33,613 nucleotides of DNA from assembly GCA_023386155.1 (NCBI GenBank), contig JAEWKH010000003.1, positions 1 through 33,613 of the forward strand. The letters run 5' to 3'. Below are positions 1 through 6,472 of this stretch, one piece after another (the stretch's first letter is position 1; every line of letters starts with the position of its first letter). The notes below the pieces were generated by a model that was not told the DNA's origin, did not search any database, and saw only the letters and a list, made by a program, of their open reading frames with translations. This DNA is from Pseudomonadota bacterium. Lineage in GTDB: Bacteria; Pseudomonadota; Alphaproteobacteria; Rhizobiales; Beijerinckiaceae. A program made the position numbers and the translations under genes.

Positions 1-438
1 CTCTACGGCCTCTGGGGTGACGACGATCTGTATGGGGGCACCGGCCGCGATACCCTGAGCGGGGGGGCCGGCAGCGATTACCTGAGCGGGGGTGCGGACA
101 GCGATCAGCTGACCGGAGGCTCGGGCAAGGATTATTTCGTTTTCGACGCGAGGCCGTCCAGGAACAACATCGACCGGATCGTCGACTTCCGGCCCGCCGA
201 CGATACGATCATGCTCGACAACCATGTCTTCACCCGGGTCGGGCGCGACGGCTGGCTGTCGGGCGCCGCCTTCACCACCGGGTCGGGCGCCCGGGATTCC
301 TCCGACCGGATCATCTACAACAAGAAGACCGGCGCCCTGCTCTACGATGCCGACGGCATCGGCGGCGCGGCAGCCGTGAAGTTCGCCGAGCTGAAGGCCG
401 GCCTGGCCCTCACCAAGGCCGACTTCTTCGTGCTGTAG
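1..438 (+). CDS. RTX calcium-binding protein, C-terminal part (5' end outside window)
   Basis: The reading frame is open from base 1 and ends at TAG 436-438, so only the last 145 residues are present. The first 45 or so residues are glycine/aspartate-rich nonapeptides of the RTX (hemolysin-type Ca2+-binding) kind, for example GGTGRDTLS, GGAGSDYLS and GGSGKDYFV. These are known to bind Ca2+ in a parallel beta-roll after secretion. The segment after them (DRIVDF, then RIIYNKKTGALLYDADG, then a hydrophobic end KADFFVL) resembles the C-terminal tail of rhizobial RTX proteins thought to carry the uncleaved type I secretion signal. The same tail recurs in the small RTX protein at 2150-2725. The N-terminal domain that would define its function (protease, adhesin or other) lies outside the window. 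No type I transporter genes are visible here. Confidence 0.9.
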   Translation, partial: LYGLWGDDDLYGGTGRDTLSGGAGSDYLSGGADSDQLTGGSGKDYFVFDARPSRNNIDRIVDFRPADDTIMLDNHVFTRVGRDGWLSGAAFTTGSGARDSSDRIIYNKKTGALLYDADGIGGAAAVKFAELKAGLALTKADFFVL

Positions 439-466
439 CCAAAGACCTGAACCGCACCCTCCATCG

Positions 467-491
467 TCACCGGCCTCGTGCCGGTGATTTT
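467..491 (+). terminator. Intrinsic terminator of the first RTX gene
   Basis: A perfect 8-bp stem, TCACCGGC (467-474) with GCCGGTGA (480-487), has a 5-nt loop and is followed directly by TTTT (488-491), about 28 bp after the RTX stop codon. It fits a Rho-independent terminator for the plus-strand gene. The 3' half of its loop region can alternatively pair with 540-547 (see the palindromic element at 471-551). Confidence 0.7.
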
Positions 492-551
492 GCTCGAGGA
501 AAGCCATGGCCGGCCTGCTTCCAGGCTGGCCCTTCCCCGGGCACGAGCCAT
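471..551. repeat. Composite palindromic element
   Basis: Inside is a 10-bp hairpin, GGCCGGCCTG (508-517) with CAGGCTGGCC (522-531), one G-T wobble and a CTTC loop. Outside it, CTCGTGCC (475-482) is complementary to GGCACGAG (540-547). The outer pairing excludes the terminator stem at 467-487. The layout resembles the ATGGCCGGG/CCCGGCCAT palindromes scattered through Hyphomicrobiales intergenic DNA, one of which is also present at 33494-33516. The remaining bases up to the DUF1127 leader show no gene. Confidence 0.5.
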
Positions 552-683
552 TCCTGACCTGCAGCGCAGTTAACGTGGCATTAGGTCGTCATGCTACTAA
601 AGCATAACAGCCCTACATTATCACCACTCCTCTTTTGCACCGCACACAATTATATCCCCATCGCACACGCAAGAACAAAGGCC

Positions 684-702
684 GCCGGTCAAAGGGACCG
701 GC
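684..702 (+). promoter_or_regulatory. 5' leader hairpin ahead of the DUF1127 gene
   Basis: A perfect 7-bp stem, GCCGGTC (684-690) with GACCGGC (696-702) and loop AAAGG, lies 8 nt before the AGGAG ribosome binding site (711-715) of the DUF1127 gene. It leaves the ribosome binding site single-stranded, so it is more likely to protect the 5' end or be bound by a factor than to block initiation. Its function is inference. Confidence 0.45.
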
Positions 703-721
703 TACTGTTTAGGAGATCCCC

Positions 722-877
722 ATGTTCGTTTCGTACATCCTGTCTAAAGTCCGCGCCTACCTGCGTTATCGCGAGACCGTCCGTGAGCTGTCGCTGCTCT
801 CCGACCGTGAGCTCGACGATCTCGGCATCTCTCGCTTCCAGATCGAGAGCATCGCTCGCCAGAACGCTTTCGCGTAA
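722..877 (+). CDS. DUF1127 small protein (51 aa)
   Basis: The 51-residue product starts MFVSYILSKVRAYLRYRET and contains LSLLSDRELDDLGISRFQIE, which matches the DUF1127/YjiS-like core (R-x-L-x-x-L-s-d-r-e-L-x-D-I/L-G-I-s-R). The start is fixed by AGGAG at 711-715, 6 nt upstream. Short DUF1127 proteins in alphaproteobacteria have been linked to phosphate and carbon metabolism and to RNA turnover in Agrobacterium and Rhodobacter; that is family knowledge. The basic, arginine-rich helix visible here (R11, R15, R17) would suit RNA binding. The gene stands alone with its own terminator (907-935) and a structured leader, which suggests a short monocistronic transcript. Confidence 0.85.
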   Translation: MFVSYILSKVRAYLRYRETVRELSLLSDRELDDLGISRFQIESIARQNAFA

Positions 878-906
878 AACTTTGCTGCATTGCAGCAAGA
901 GGCCCA

Positions 907-935
907 AGCCCGCCCTCCGGCGGGCTTTCGCTTTT
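907..935 (+). terminator. Intrinsic terminator of the DUF1127 gene
   Basis: An 8-bp stem, AGCCCGCC (907-914) with GGCGGGCT (919-926) and a CTCC loop, is followed by TTCGCTTTT. It is a classical Rho-independent terminator 29 nt after the DUF1127 stop codon. A second palindrome, TTGCTGCA (882-889) with TGCAGCAA (891-898), sits between the stop codon and the terminator. Confidence 0.85.
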
Positions 936-938
936 CTA

Positions 939-989
939 AAGCATCGGACCCAAAAGTGGACTTGCACTTTTGGGATTGATCCGATGCTT
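939..989. repeat. Palindromic repeat 1 (REP/RIME-like hairpin)
   Basis: A two-storey hairpin. The outer arms are AAGCATCGGA (939-948) and TCCGATGCTT (980-989). The inner arms are CCCAAAAGTG (949-958) and CACTTTTGGG (965-974), with a 6-nt loop and a 5-nt bulge at 975-979. Similar GCATCGGA...AAAAGTG palindromes are, to my knowledge, common intergenic repeats in Methylobacterium, Bosea and their relatives. Confidence 0.8.
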
Positions 990-1002
990 CTTCTCTTGGC
1001 TG

Positions 1003-1052
1003 GCGCATCGGATGGACCGGAAAAACCGGATCCACTTTTCCGTCCGATGCGC
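1003..1052. repeat. Palindromic repeat 2 (same family)
   Basis: Outer arms GCGCATCGGA (1003-1012) and TCCGATGCGC (1043-1052); inner arms CGGAAAA (1018-1024) and TTTTCCG (1036-1042). It shares the GCATCGGA core with repeat 1. A degenerate relative (TCGGA...GGTGGATTTGCACTT...TCCGA, about 1059-1101) separates it from repeat 3. Confidence 0.75.
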
Positions 1053-1121
1053 TAGAGCTCGGACGCGAAAGGTGGATTTGCACTTCTGCGATCGGATCCG
1101 ACTCTCCACTCTATAAAGAGC

Positions 1122-1160
1122 GCATCGTGCGAAAAACGGGCTCGCTTTTGCGCACGATGC
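1122..1160. repeat. Palindromic repeat 3 (same family)
   Basis: Arms GCATCGTGCG (1122-1131) and CGCACGATGC (1151-1160), continuing inwards as AAAA against TTTT with a one-base bulge. It ends 9 nt before the stop codon of the SDR gene and could also end that gene's transcript. Together the repeats fill the stretch 878-1169, where no gene is visible. Confidence 0.7.
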
Positions 1161-1169
1161 ACCAGGCCC

Positions 1170-1928
1170 TCACCGCCCGCCCGAGACCGGGATATTGGCG
1201 CCGGTGATATAGGACGCGGCCTCCGACATCAGGAACAGCACCGCCTCGGCAATCTCCTCCGGCTCCCCGACCCGGTTGAGCGGGATGAGGGGGCGTATGC
1301 GCTCCAGCCGGCCGGCATCCTGGGTGCTGCGCTCGTGAATGTCGGTCTTCGTCATGCCGGGGGACACGGCATTGACCCGCACCCCCTCGCCCGCGAGCTC
1401 CTTCGCCAGCCCGGTCGTCAGCGAGTCGACCGCTCCCTTGGAGGCGGCATACCAGACATATTCGTTGGGGCTGCCCAGGGTTGCGGCCACGGACGAGATG
1501 TTGACGATGGAGCCTCCGGTTCCTCCCCGGCTCTTGGAGAGGCGCCGGGCGGCCTCGCGGGCCACCCAGAGCGCCCCCAGCACATTGACGTCGATGCAGG
1601 ACCGGATCGTTTCCGCCGAGGCCTGCTCGAGCTTGCCGGACTTGCCCGTGATCCCTGCGTTGTTGACCACATGGGAGAGGGGCCCCAGGGCTGCCTGAGC
1701 CTCGTCGAACAGGCGCAGGACATCCGCCTCCACGGCCACGTCGCCCTGGCACGCCACGGCCGCGGCCCCGGCCGCCCGGCAGGCGGCCAGAACCTGCTCG
1801 GCCGCCTCCCGTTCGGCCCTGTAGGTGATGGCGACATCGTAGCCGCGCGCAGCCGCGAGCTGAGCCACCGCGGCCCCTATGCCGCGACTTCCGCCTGTCA
1901 CGAGAACAATTGAGCGTCGGGATGTCAT
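1170..1928 (-). CDS. SDR-family NAD(P)-dependent oxidoreductase
   Basis: The 252-residue length is typical for a classical short-chain dehydrogenase/reductase. Visible motifs are the TGGSRGIG cofactor loop (residues 11-18), NNAG (89-92), the catalytic serine in ISS (145/146) and Y160-x3-K164 in YAASK. The C-terminus (residues near 240) has the YITGANIPVSGGR type of ending found in the FabG/glucose-dehydrogenase-like branch. The substrate cannot be told from sequence. The start at ATG 1928 is chosen because MTSRRSIVLVTGG gives the standard distance to the cofactor loop and GAGAGG lies just upstream; the frame remains open further upstream without family similarity. It is a single gene, divergent from the RTX gene at 2150. 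Confidence 0.9.
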   Translation of the reverse strand: MTSRRSIVLVTGGSRGIGAAVAQLAAARGYDVAITYRAEREAAEQVLAACRAAGAAAVACQGDVAVEADVLRLFDEAQAALGPLSHVVNNAGITGKSGKLEQASAETIRSCIDVNVLGALWVAREAARRLSKSRGGTGGSIVNISSVAATLGSPNEYVWYAASKGAVDSLTTGLAKELAGEGVRVNAVSPGMTKTDIHERSTQDAGRLERIRPLIPLNRVGEPEEIAEAVLFLMSEAASYITGANIPVSGGR

Positions 1929-2149
1929 GCCAGGCCTCTCACTATCAGGAACCGATGGGCGCGTCTGCCGTAGATGCCACCTTAATGGTTTCGCGATCAA
2001 CCATGCCGTCAGGTGCGTAAGCACACATGGGCGGAAAATTTTCACGCCCTCTCCTTGAAGGGCATGATAGCAACGTTATGTCGTGTCAATTTCCGCAGAG
2101 GAATTTCGTGCCCCTGCCGGGAGCACCACAAAACTCAAAGGAGACGACG

Positions 2150-2725
2150 ATGGCTTTTAAGCAATTCAGCATGAAGGGGTATTCCCCGCTCGGTTTGAAG
2201 TTCGATGGCGATGGCTTTTACTTCAAGGCCAATTCCGCCGACGACAGGATCACGGGAACCAACCATGACGATAATCTGTCCGGCGGTGGCGGCAATGACG
2301 TTCTGAACGGGGGCGCCGGTAACGACCTCATCAGCGGCGGAGCAGGCAGCGACGTCCTCAAGGGCGGTTCCGGCGTCGATACCTTCGTGTTCAGCAACGA
2401 TCCGGTTGCAGGCAGCGTCGACCGCATCACCGACTTCAACGGCAAGATCGGCGAAAAAATCATGCTCAACGCGTATGCGTTTGAGAAGGTCGATGTCTGG
2501 CCGAAGACGCCCGTTGATAAGGACGCAAGGGATGTCGGCCCGCTGGCCGCTTCGAACTTCAGGATCGGTGCGGAAGCCAAGGATAGCGACGACCGCATCA
2601 TCTATTACAGGAAGACCGGCGCCCTGTACTACGACGCAGATGGCAACGGCGACGGCGCGGCGATCCAGTTCGCCCAGCTGAAGGCGGGCACGGCCCTGTC
2701 GGCCGCGAACTTCTTCATCTTCTGA
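2150..2725 (+). CDS. Small RTX calcium-binding protein (191 aa)
   Basis: Starts at ATG 2150 with AAGGAG 7 nt upstream. After about 40 N-terminal residues without a signal peptide come four consecutive nonapeptides (residues about 45-79: GGGGNDVLN, GGAGNDLIS, GGAGSDVLK, GGSGVDTFV) and then a 110-residue tail. That tail (DRITDF, then DDRIIYYRKTGALYYDADG, then ANFFIF) matches the tail of the RTX protein at 1-438, so the two are paralogues or at least share a secretion module. The lack of an N-terminal signal and the hydrophobic C-terminal end fit type I secretion (inference). There is no enzymatic domain, so it is essentially a minimal RTX roll plus export tail. Confidence 0.88.
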   Translation: MAFKQFSMKGYSPLGLKFDGDGFYFKANSADDRITGTNHDDNLSGGGGNDVLNGGAGNDLISGGAGSDVLKGGSGVDTFVFSNDPVAGSVDRITDFNGKIGEKIMLNAYAFEKVDVWPKTPVDKDARDVGPLAASNFRIGAEAKDSDDRIIYYRKTGALYYDADGNGDGAAIQFAQLKAGTALSAANFFIF

Positions 2726-2736
2726 GGAACGAGCCT

Positions 2737-2759
2737 CCCCCTCCTTGGCCAGGAGGGGG
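2737..2759 (+). terminator. Hairpin after the small RTX gene, possible terminator
   Basis: A perfect 9-bp stem, CCCCCTCCT (2737-2745) with AGGAGGGGG (2751-2759) and loop TGGCC, lies 12 nt after the stop codon. No T-tract follows, so it may act with Rho or only stabilise the 3' end. Confidence 0.45.
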
Positions 2760-2864
2760 CTGGCGACGCCTCGGCGCTCGGCCAAGCTTCCGGCGGAGCG
2801 CTCCAAAGCCTTGAATTTCAAGAATGTGGTTGATCGACGAAACGTCGCTCGCTACTTCAGGCTC

Positions 2865-4283
2865 ATGAGCACCATCGAACCCATCCACGTTATCGGCGGC
2901 GGCCTCGCCGGTTCGGAAGCGGCCTGGCAGATCGCGCAGGCCGGCGTGCCCGTCGTTCTTCACGAGATGCGCCCCGTGCGCGGCACCGACGCCCATAAGA
3001 CGGAAGGCCTGGCGGAGCTGGTCTGCTCCAACTCCTTCCGCTCGGACGACGCCGAGACCAATGCGGTCGGCCTGTTGCACCAGGAGATGCGCGCCCTGGG
3101 CTCGCTCATCATGGCCAAGGGCGACGCGAACCAGGTTCCGGCTGGCGGCGCGCTGGCCGTCGACCGTGACGGTTTCTCGGACGCCGTGACGGCGGCGCTC
3201 GAAGCGCATCCGCTGGTGACCATCGAGCGCGGCGAGATCGCCGGCCTGCCGCCGGAGGAATGGTCCTCCGTCATCGTCGCCACCGGCCCCCTCACCTCGC
3301 CGGCCCTCGCCGGGGCGATCCTCGAGCTGACGGGCGAGACGTCACTCGCCTTCTTCGACGCCATCGCGCCGATCGTCTACCGCGAGTCCATCAACATGGA
3401 CATCGCCTGGTTCCAGTCGCGCTACGACAAGATCGGGCCGGGCGGCACCGGCAAGGACTACATCAATTGCCCCATGACCAAGGAGCAGTACGAGGCCTTC
3501 GTCGATGCCCTGATCGCGGGCGACAAGACCGAGTTCAAGGAATGGGAGGCCAACACTCCCTATTTCGACGGCTGCCTGCCGATCGAGGTCATGGCCGAGC
3601 GCGGCCGCGAGACCCTGCGCCACGGGCCCATGAAGCCCGTCGGCCTCACCGATCCGCGCAATCCCGACAGGAAGCCCTATGCCATCGTGCAGCTGCGCCA
3701 GGACAACGCGCTCGGCACCCTGTTCAACATGGTCGGCTTCCAGACCAAGCTGAAATACGGCGCGCAGACCGCGATCCTTCGCATGATCCCGGGCCTGGAG
3801 AATGCCGAGTTCGCGCGGCTCGGCGGCATCCACCGCAACACCTATCTTAACTCGCCCAAGCTCCTCGACCCGACCCTGCGCCTGAAGGCGATGCCGCGCC
3901 TGCGCTTTGCCGGCCAGATCACCGGCTGCGAGGGTTACGTGGAGAGCGCCGCCGTCGGGCTCATGACCGGTCGCTTCGCCGCCGCCGAGCGGCTTGGCCG
4001 GCCAATCGAGCCGCTGCCCCACACCACGGCCCTCGGCGCGCTGATCAACCACATCACCGGCGGGCACATCGAGACCATCGACGAGGGACCGCGCTCCTTC
4101 CAGCCGATGAACGTCAATTTCGGGCTGTTCCCGCCGCTCGCTCACGCGCCGAAGGCGGAGGACGGCAAGCGCCTGCGCGGTCCTGCCAAGGCCGTCGCCC
4201 GGAAGAAGGCGCTGACCGACAGGGCGCGGGCCGATCTCGCGGCCTGGCTGTCGGGCGCCACATTGCCCGAGGCGGCAGAGTAG
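2865..4283 (+). CDS. trmFO: Methylenetetrahydrofolate-tRNA-(uracil-5-)-methyltransferase TrmFO
   Basis: TrmFO makes 5-methyluridine at position 54 of the tRNA T-loop using methylenetetrahydrofolate and FADH2. The 472-residue product opens with a flavin-binding motif, IHVIGGGLAGSEAAW (GGGLAG at residues 11-16), then LVCSNSFRSDD (Cys54) and DYINCPMTKEQYEAF (Cys202). These are plausible equivalents of the two catalytic cysteines known from the Bacillus enzyme. ITGCEGYVESAAVG near residue 350 is the conserved GidA/TrmFO C-terminal FAD motif. The frame is open further upstream, but ATG 2865 places the Rossmann motif at the normal distance from the N-terminus. The gene converges on the squalene synthase-like gene, with only 3 nt between the stop codons. 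Confidence 0.95.
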   Translation: MSTIEPIHVIGGGLAGSEAAWQIAQAGVPVVLHEMRPVRGTDAHKTEGLAELVCSNSFRSDDAETNAVGLLHQEMRALGSLIMAKGDANQVPAGGALAVDRDGFSDAVTAALEAHPLVTIERGEIAGLPPEEWSSVIVATGPLTSPALAGAILELTGETSLAFFDAIAPIVYRESINMDIAWFQSRYDKIGPGGTGKDYINCPMTKEQYEAFVDALIAGDKTEFKEWEANTPYFDGCLPIEVMAERGRETLRHGPMKPVGLTDPRNPDRKPYAIVQLRQDNALGTLFNMVGFQTKLKYGAQTAILRMIPGLENAEFARLGGIHRNTYLNSPKLLDPTLRLKAMPRLRFAGQITGCEGYVESAAVGLMTGRFAAAERLGRPIEPLPHTTALGALINHITGGHIETIDEGPRSFQPMNVNFGLFPPLAHAPKAEDGKRLRGPAKAVARKKALTDRARADLAAWLSGATLPEAAE

Positions 4284-4286
4284 ACG

Positions 4287-5129
4287 TTAGAACGGCCCGC
4301 GCCAGAGCGCCCAGATCCGCCGCCACTGCGGCAGGTCCACGGGGGTGTGGAGCGGATCGTAGTCCCGCCGCTCCATGGCTCTGAGATAAGGCTCGACCAG
4401 CGCAAGCGGCTGGAAAGCGGGCTTCGCCGCATCGGGAATGGTCGTGCGCAGCGTGCGCGCCTGGGCGAGATGCCTGCGGGCGACGGCGCGCAGATCGGCG
4501 AGAGCAGCATTGAGCCCCGGTCCGCCGCGGCCGGTCACGACATCCTCGCGCACCACTCCGTGGCGGGTGAGGATGTCGGCGGGAACGAAGACCTGACCCT
4601 GCCGCGCATGATGCGGGAAGGCGCGCAGCAACCCGGTGATCGCATAGGCCACGCCCGCATGGCCGGCCGCGTCCGCGGTGCCGGGGTTGGAGCCGTCGGC
4701 GAGAACGAGGCTGGCGAGCTGGATCAGGCTCGACGAGGTCTCGCCGCAATAGCCCTCGAGATCGTTCAGGCTCGGCATCGGATCGTCATAGAGATCGAAG
4801 ATCCTGGCATCGATCAGATTGACGAAGGACTGCCGGGGCAGGCGGAACTGGACGATGGTGTCGTCGAGCGCCGCCGCAACGGGATTGGCCCGGACATCGC
4901 CCCTCGCCTCGCCCTGCAGGGCATCGCGCCACCATTGCAGGCGGATCTCGCCGACGAGCGCCTCGCGCACCGCCTCGCGAACACGGGCGACCTCGAAGTT
5001 GAAGGCGTAGAGCGCAAAGAGATGCGGCCGCTTGTCCGCCGGCGCGAAGAGGCTCGCCCAGTAACGGTCCGGATCGGCCTCGCGCACGAGCGCTTCGCAA
5101 TGGGCGAAGTTGGCGGTTGCTTCTGCCAT
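4287..5129 (-). CDS. Squalene/phytoene synthase-like protein, NDUFAF6-like pseudoenzyme
   Basis: The 280-residue product has the all-helical trans-isoprenyl-diphosphate synthase fold signature (ALYAFNFEVARVRE at 39-52, IRLQWWRDAL at 62-71, YCGETSSSL at 127-135). The first Asp-rich motif DxxxD is replaced by NFEVARVRE. The second, normally LRDxxED, reads LLRAFPHHARQ (167-177). Both metal-binding motifs are therefore gone and prenyl transfer is unlikely. This pattern is that of the NDUFAF6 family, whose mitochondrial member is an assembly factor for respiratory complex I. The gene starts 1 nt after the stop of the NDUFAF3-like gene and ends the yajC-secDF operon, so its product is probably made together with membrane-insertion machinery. 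The complex I role in bacteria is inference. Confidence 0.82.
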   Translation of the reverse strand: MAEATANFAHCEALVREADPDRYWASLFAPADKRPHLFALYAFNFEVARVREAVREALVGEIRLQWWRDALQGEARGDVRANPVAAALDDTIVQFRLPRQSFVNLIDARIFDLYDDPMPSLNDLEGYCGETSSSLIQLASLVLADGSNPGTADAAGHAGVAYAITGLLRAFPHHARQGQVFVPADILTRHGVVREDVVTGRGGPGLNAALADLRAVARRHLAQARTLRTTIPDAAKPAFQPLALVEPYLRAMERRDYDPLHTPVDLPQWRRIWALWRGPF

Positions 5130-5130
5130 G

Positions 5131-5517
5131 TCAGGGAACGGCGATCAGGGCCGCGGCGACCTTGCGGTTCTCGGCGAGCAGGATGTTGTAGGTACGCGCG
5201 GCGGCGCCCGTCTGCATCACGTCGAGGCCGATCCCGGCCTCGCGGAAGCGGGTGCGGAACGCGGCCGGGATCGCCGCGATATCGGCCCCCGTGCCGAACA
5301 GCAGAAGGTCGATGGCATCGGCCTCGGCGAAGATCGGATCGAGAGCCTCGTCCGTCAGTCCGGCCACGGAGTCGACAGGCCAAGCCTTAATTCCCGACGG
5401 CAAGGCGAGCAGCGAGCCCCGGTGGGACATGTCCGCGAAGCGGAAGCCGCCATTGCCATAGGCGTCGAACGGATGGCGTCCCGGCAGGAAGCCGTCATAG
5501 AGGCGACCATTGCTCAT
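5131..5517 (-). CDS. Mth938-like domain protein (DUF498, NDUFAF3 homologue)
   Basis: The 128-residue protein matches the Mth938/DUF498 family in order of segments: an N-terminal YDGFLPGRHPFDAYGNGGF, a central SLLALPSGIKAWPVD, and FAEADAIDLLLFGTGADI, which corresponds to the family's LvlGTG motif. It ends with an RTYNILLAENRKVAAALIAV helix. The mitochondrial homologue NDUFAF3 helps assemble the Q-module of complex I. GGAG 8 nt before ATG 5517 supports the start. It sits 4 nt after secF and 1 nt before the NDUFAF6-like gene, so the three are very likely one transcript. It is cytoplasmic, with no signal or membrane segment. Confidence 0.85.
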   Translation of the reverse strand: MSNGRLYDGFLPGRHPFDAYGNGGFRFADMSHRGSLLALPSGIKAWPVDSVAGLTDEALDPIFAEADAIDLLLFGTGADIAAIPAAFRTRFREAGIGLDVMQTGAAARTYNILLAENRKVAAALIAVP

Positions 5518-5521
5518 GGTC

Positions 5522-6460
5522 TTACTCCGCCGCGGCGGCCCTTCCCTCCGGAACCTTGACGGTCTCCGAGCCGCGCAGACCGATATAGATCAGCATGGGA
5601 GACGAAATGCAGATAGCCGAGTACGTACAGATGACAACGCCGTAGAGCATGACCTGCGCGAAGCCCTGGATCGCCTGACCGCCGAAGATCACCAGCGCCA
5701 GGAGCGAGAGCGCGGTCGTTACCGCCGTCATCACCGTGCGGGACATGGTGTGGTTGATCGACAGGTTCAACAGCTCCTCGGCCGGCATCGTCTTGTAGCG
5801 GCGCATCAGCTCGCGGGTCCGGTCGAACACCACCACCGTTTCGTTGAGCGAATAGCCCACGATGGTCAGGATCGCGGCGATCGAGCTCATGTTGAACTCG
5901 TGACGCGTGATCACGAAGAAACCGATGGTCAGCACGATGTCGTGGAGCGTCCCGATGATGGCGGCAACCGCGAGCTCCCGCTCGAACCGGAACCAGAGAT
6001 AGAACAGAACCGCGATGACCGAGAGCACGACGCCGATGGTTCCGGACTGGACGAGTTCACCCGAGACGCGCGGCCCCACGGTCTCGACACGACGGAACTC
6101 ATAATCGGCGCCGAAGGTATCGCGAGCCTTCTGCACCACGGCAGCCTGCGCGGCCTCACCACCCTCCTGGATCCGGAAGCGCAGCGACACCTCGCCGGCA
6201 GTGCCGAACTCCTGCACCTCGACTTCGCCGAAGCCGAAGCCTTCAGCCGTACGACGGATCTGAGCGACATCGGCATGGCCAGCCTTGGACTGGATTTCCA
6301 TGAGCGTACCGCCCCGGAAGTCGATGCCGAAGTTGAGACCACCCGTCAGGAGCATCACTGCCGTGAGGATGGAGATCACGGCCGACAGCGGGAATGAGTA
6401 GCGCCTGAAGCGCATGAAGTCGAAATGCGAGTTTTCAGGCCAGAGGCGAACGAGGCGCAC
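5522..6460 (-). CDS. secF: Protein translocase subunit SecF
   Basis: SecF works with SecD in the inner membrane, using the proton-motive force to pull exported proteins out of SecYEG. The 312 residues show one N-terminal membrane segment (about 20-40), the periplasmic GLNFGIDFRGGTLMEI motif, and a C-terminal cluster of five membrane segments including SLNETVVVFDRTRE. The start is taken as GTG 6460 because AAGGAG (6474-6469, overlapping the secD stop codon) lies 8 nt before it. A GTG at 6469 in the same frame would sit inside that ribosome binding site. The overlap of ribosome binding site and secD stop suggests translational coupling. Confidence 0.93.
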   Translation of the reverse strand: MRLVRLWPENSHFDFMRFRRYSFPLSAVISILTAVMLLTGGLNFGIDFRGGTLMEIQSKAGHADVAQIRRTAEGFGFGEVEVQEFGTAGEVSLRFRIQEGGEAAQAAVVQKARDTFGADYEFRRVETVGPRVSGELVQSGTIGVVLSVIAVLFYLWFRFERELAVAAIIGTLHDIVLTIGFFVITRHEFNMSSIAAILTIVGYSLNETVVVFDRTRELMRRYKTMPAEELLNLSINHTMSRTVMTAVTTALSLLALVIFGGQAIQGFAQVMLYGVVICTYSAICISSPMLIYIGLRGSETVKVPEGRAAAAE

Positions 6461-6472
6461 GATACGCACTCC

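Noticed and set aside
570..584. TTAA-N7-TTAG, a possible CtrA box before the DUF1127 gene
   Set aside because: Two positions off the extended consensus and about 140 nt from the start codon. Such matches are expected by chance.
591..1055. 154-codon plus-strand frame over the DUF1127 region
   Set aside because: It reads through the palindromic repeats in another phase and lacks a ribosome binding site. The DUF1127 frame is clearly the coding one.
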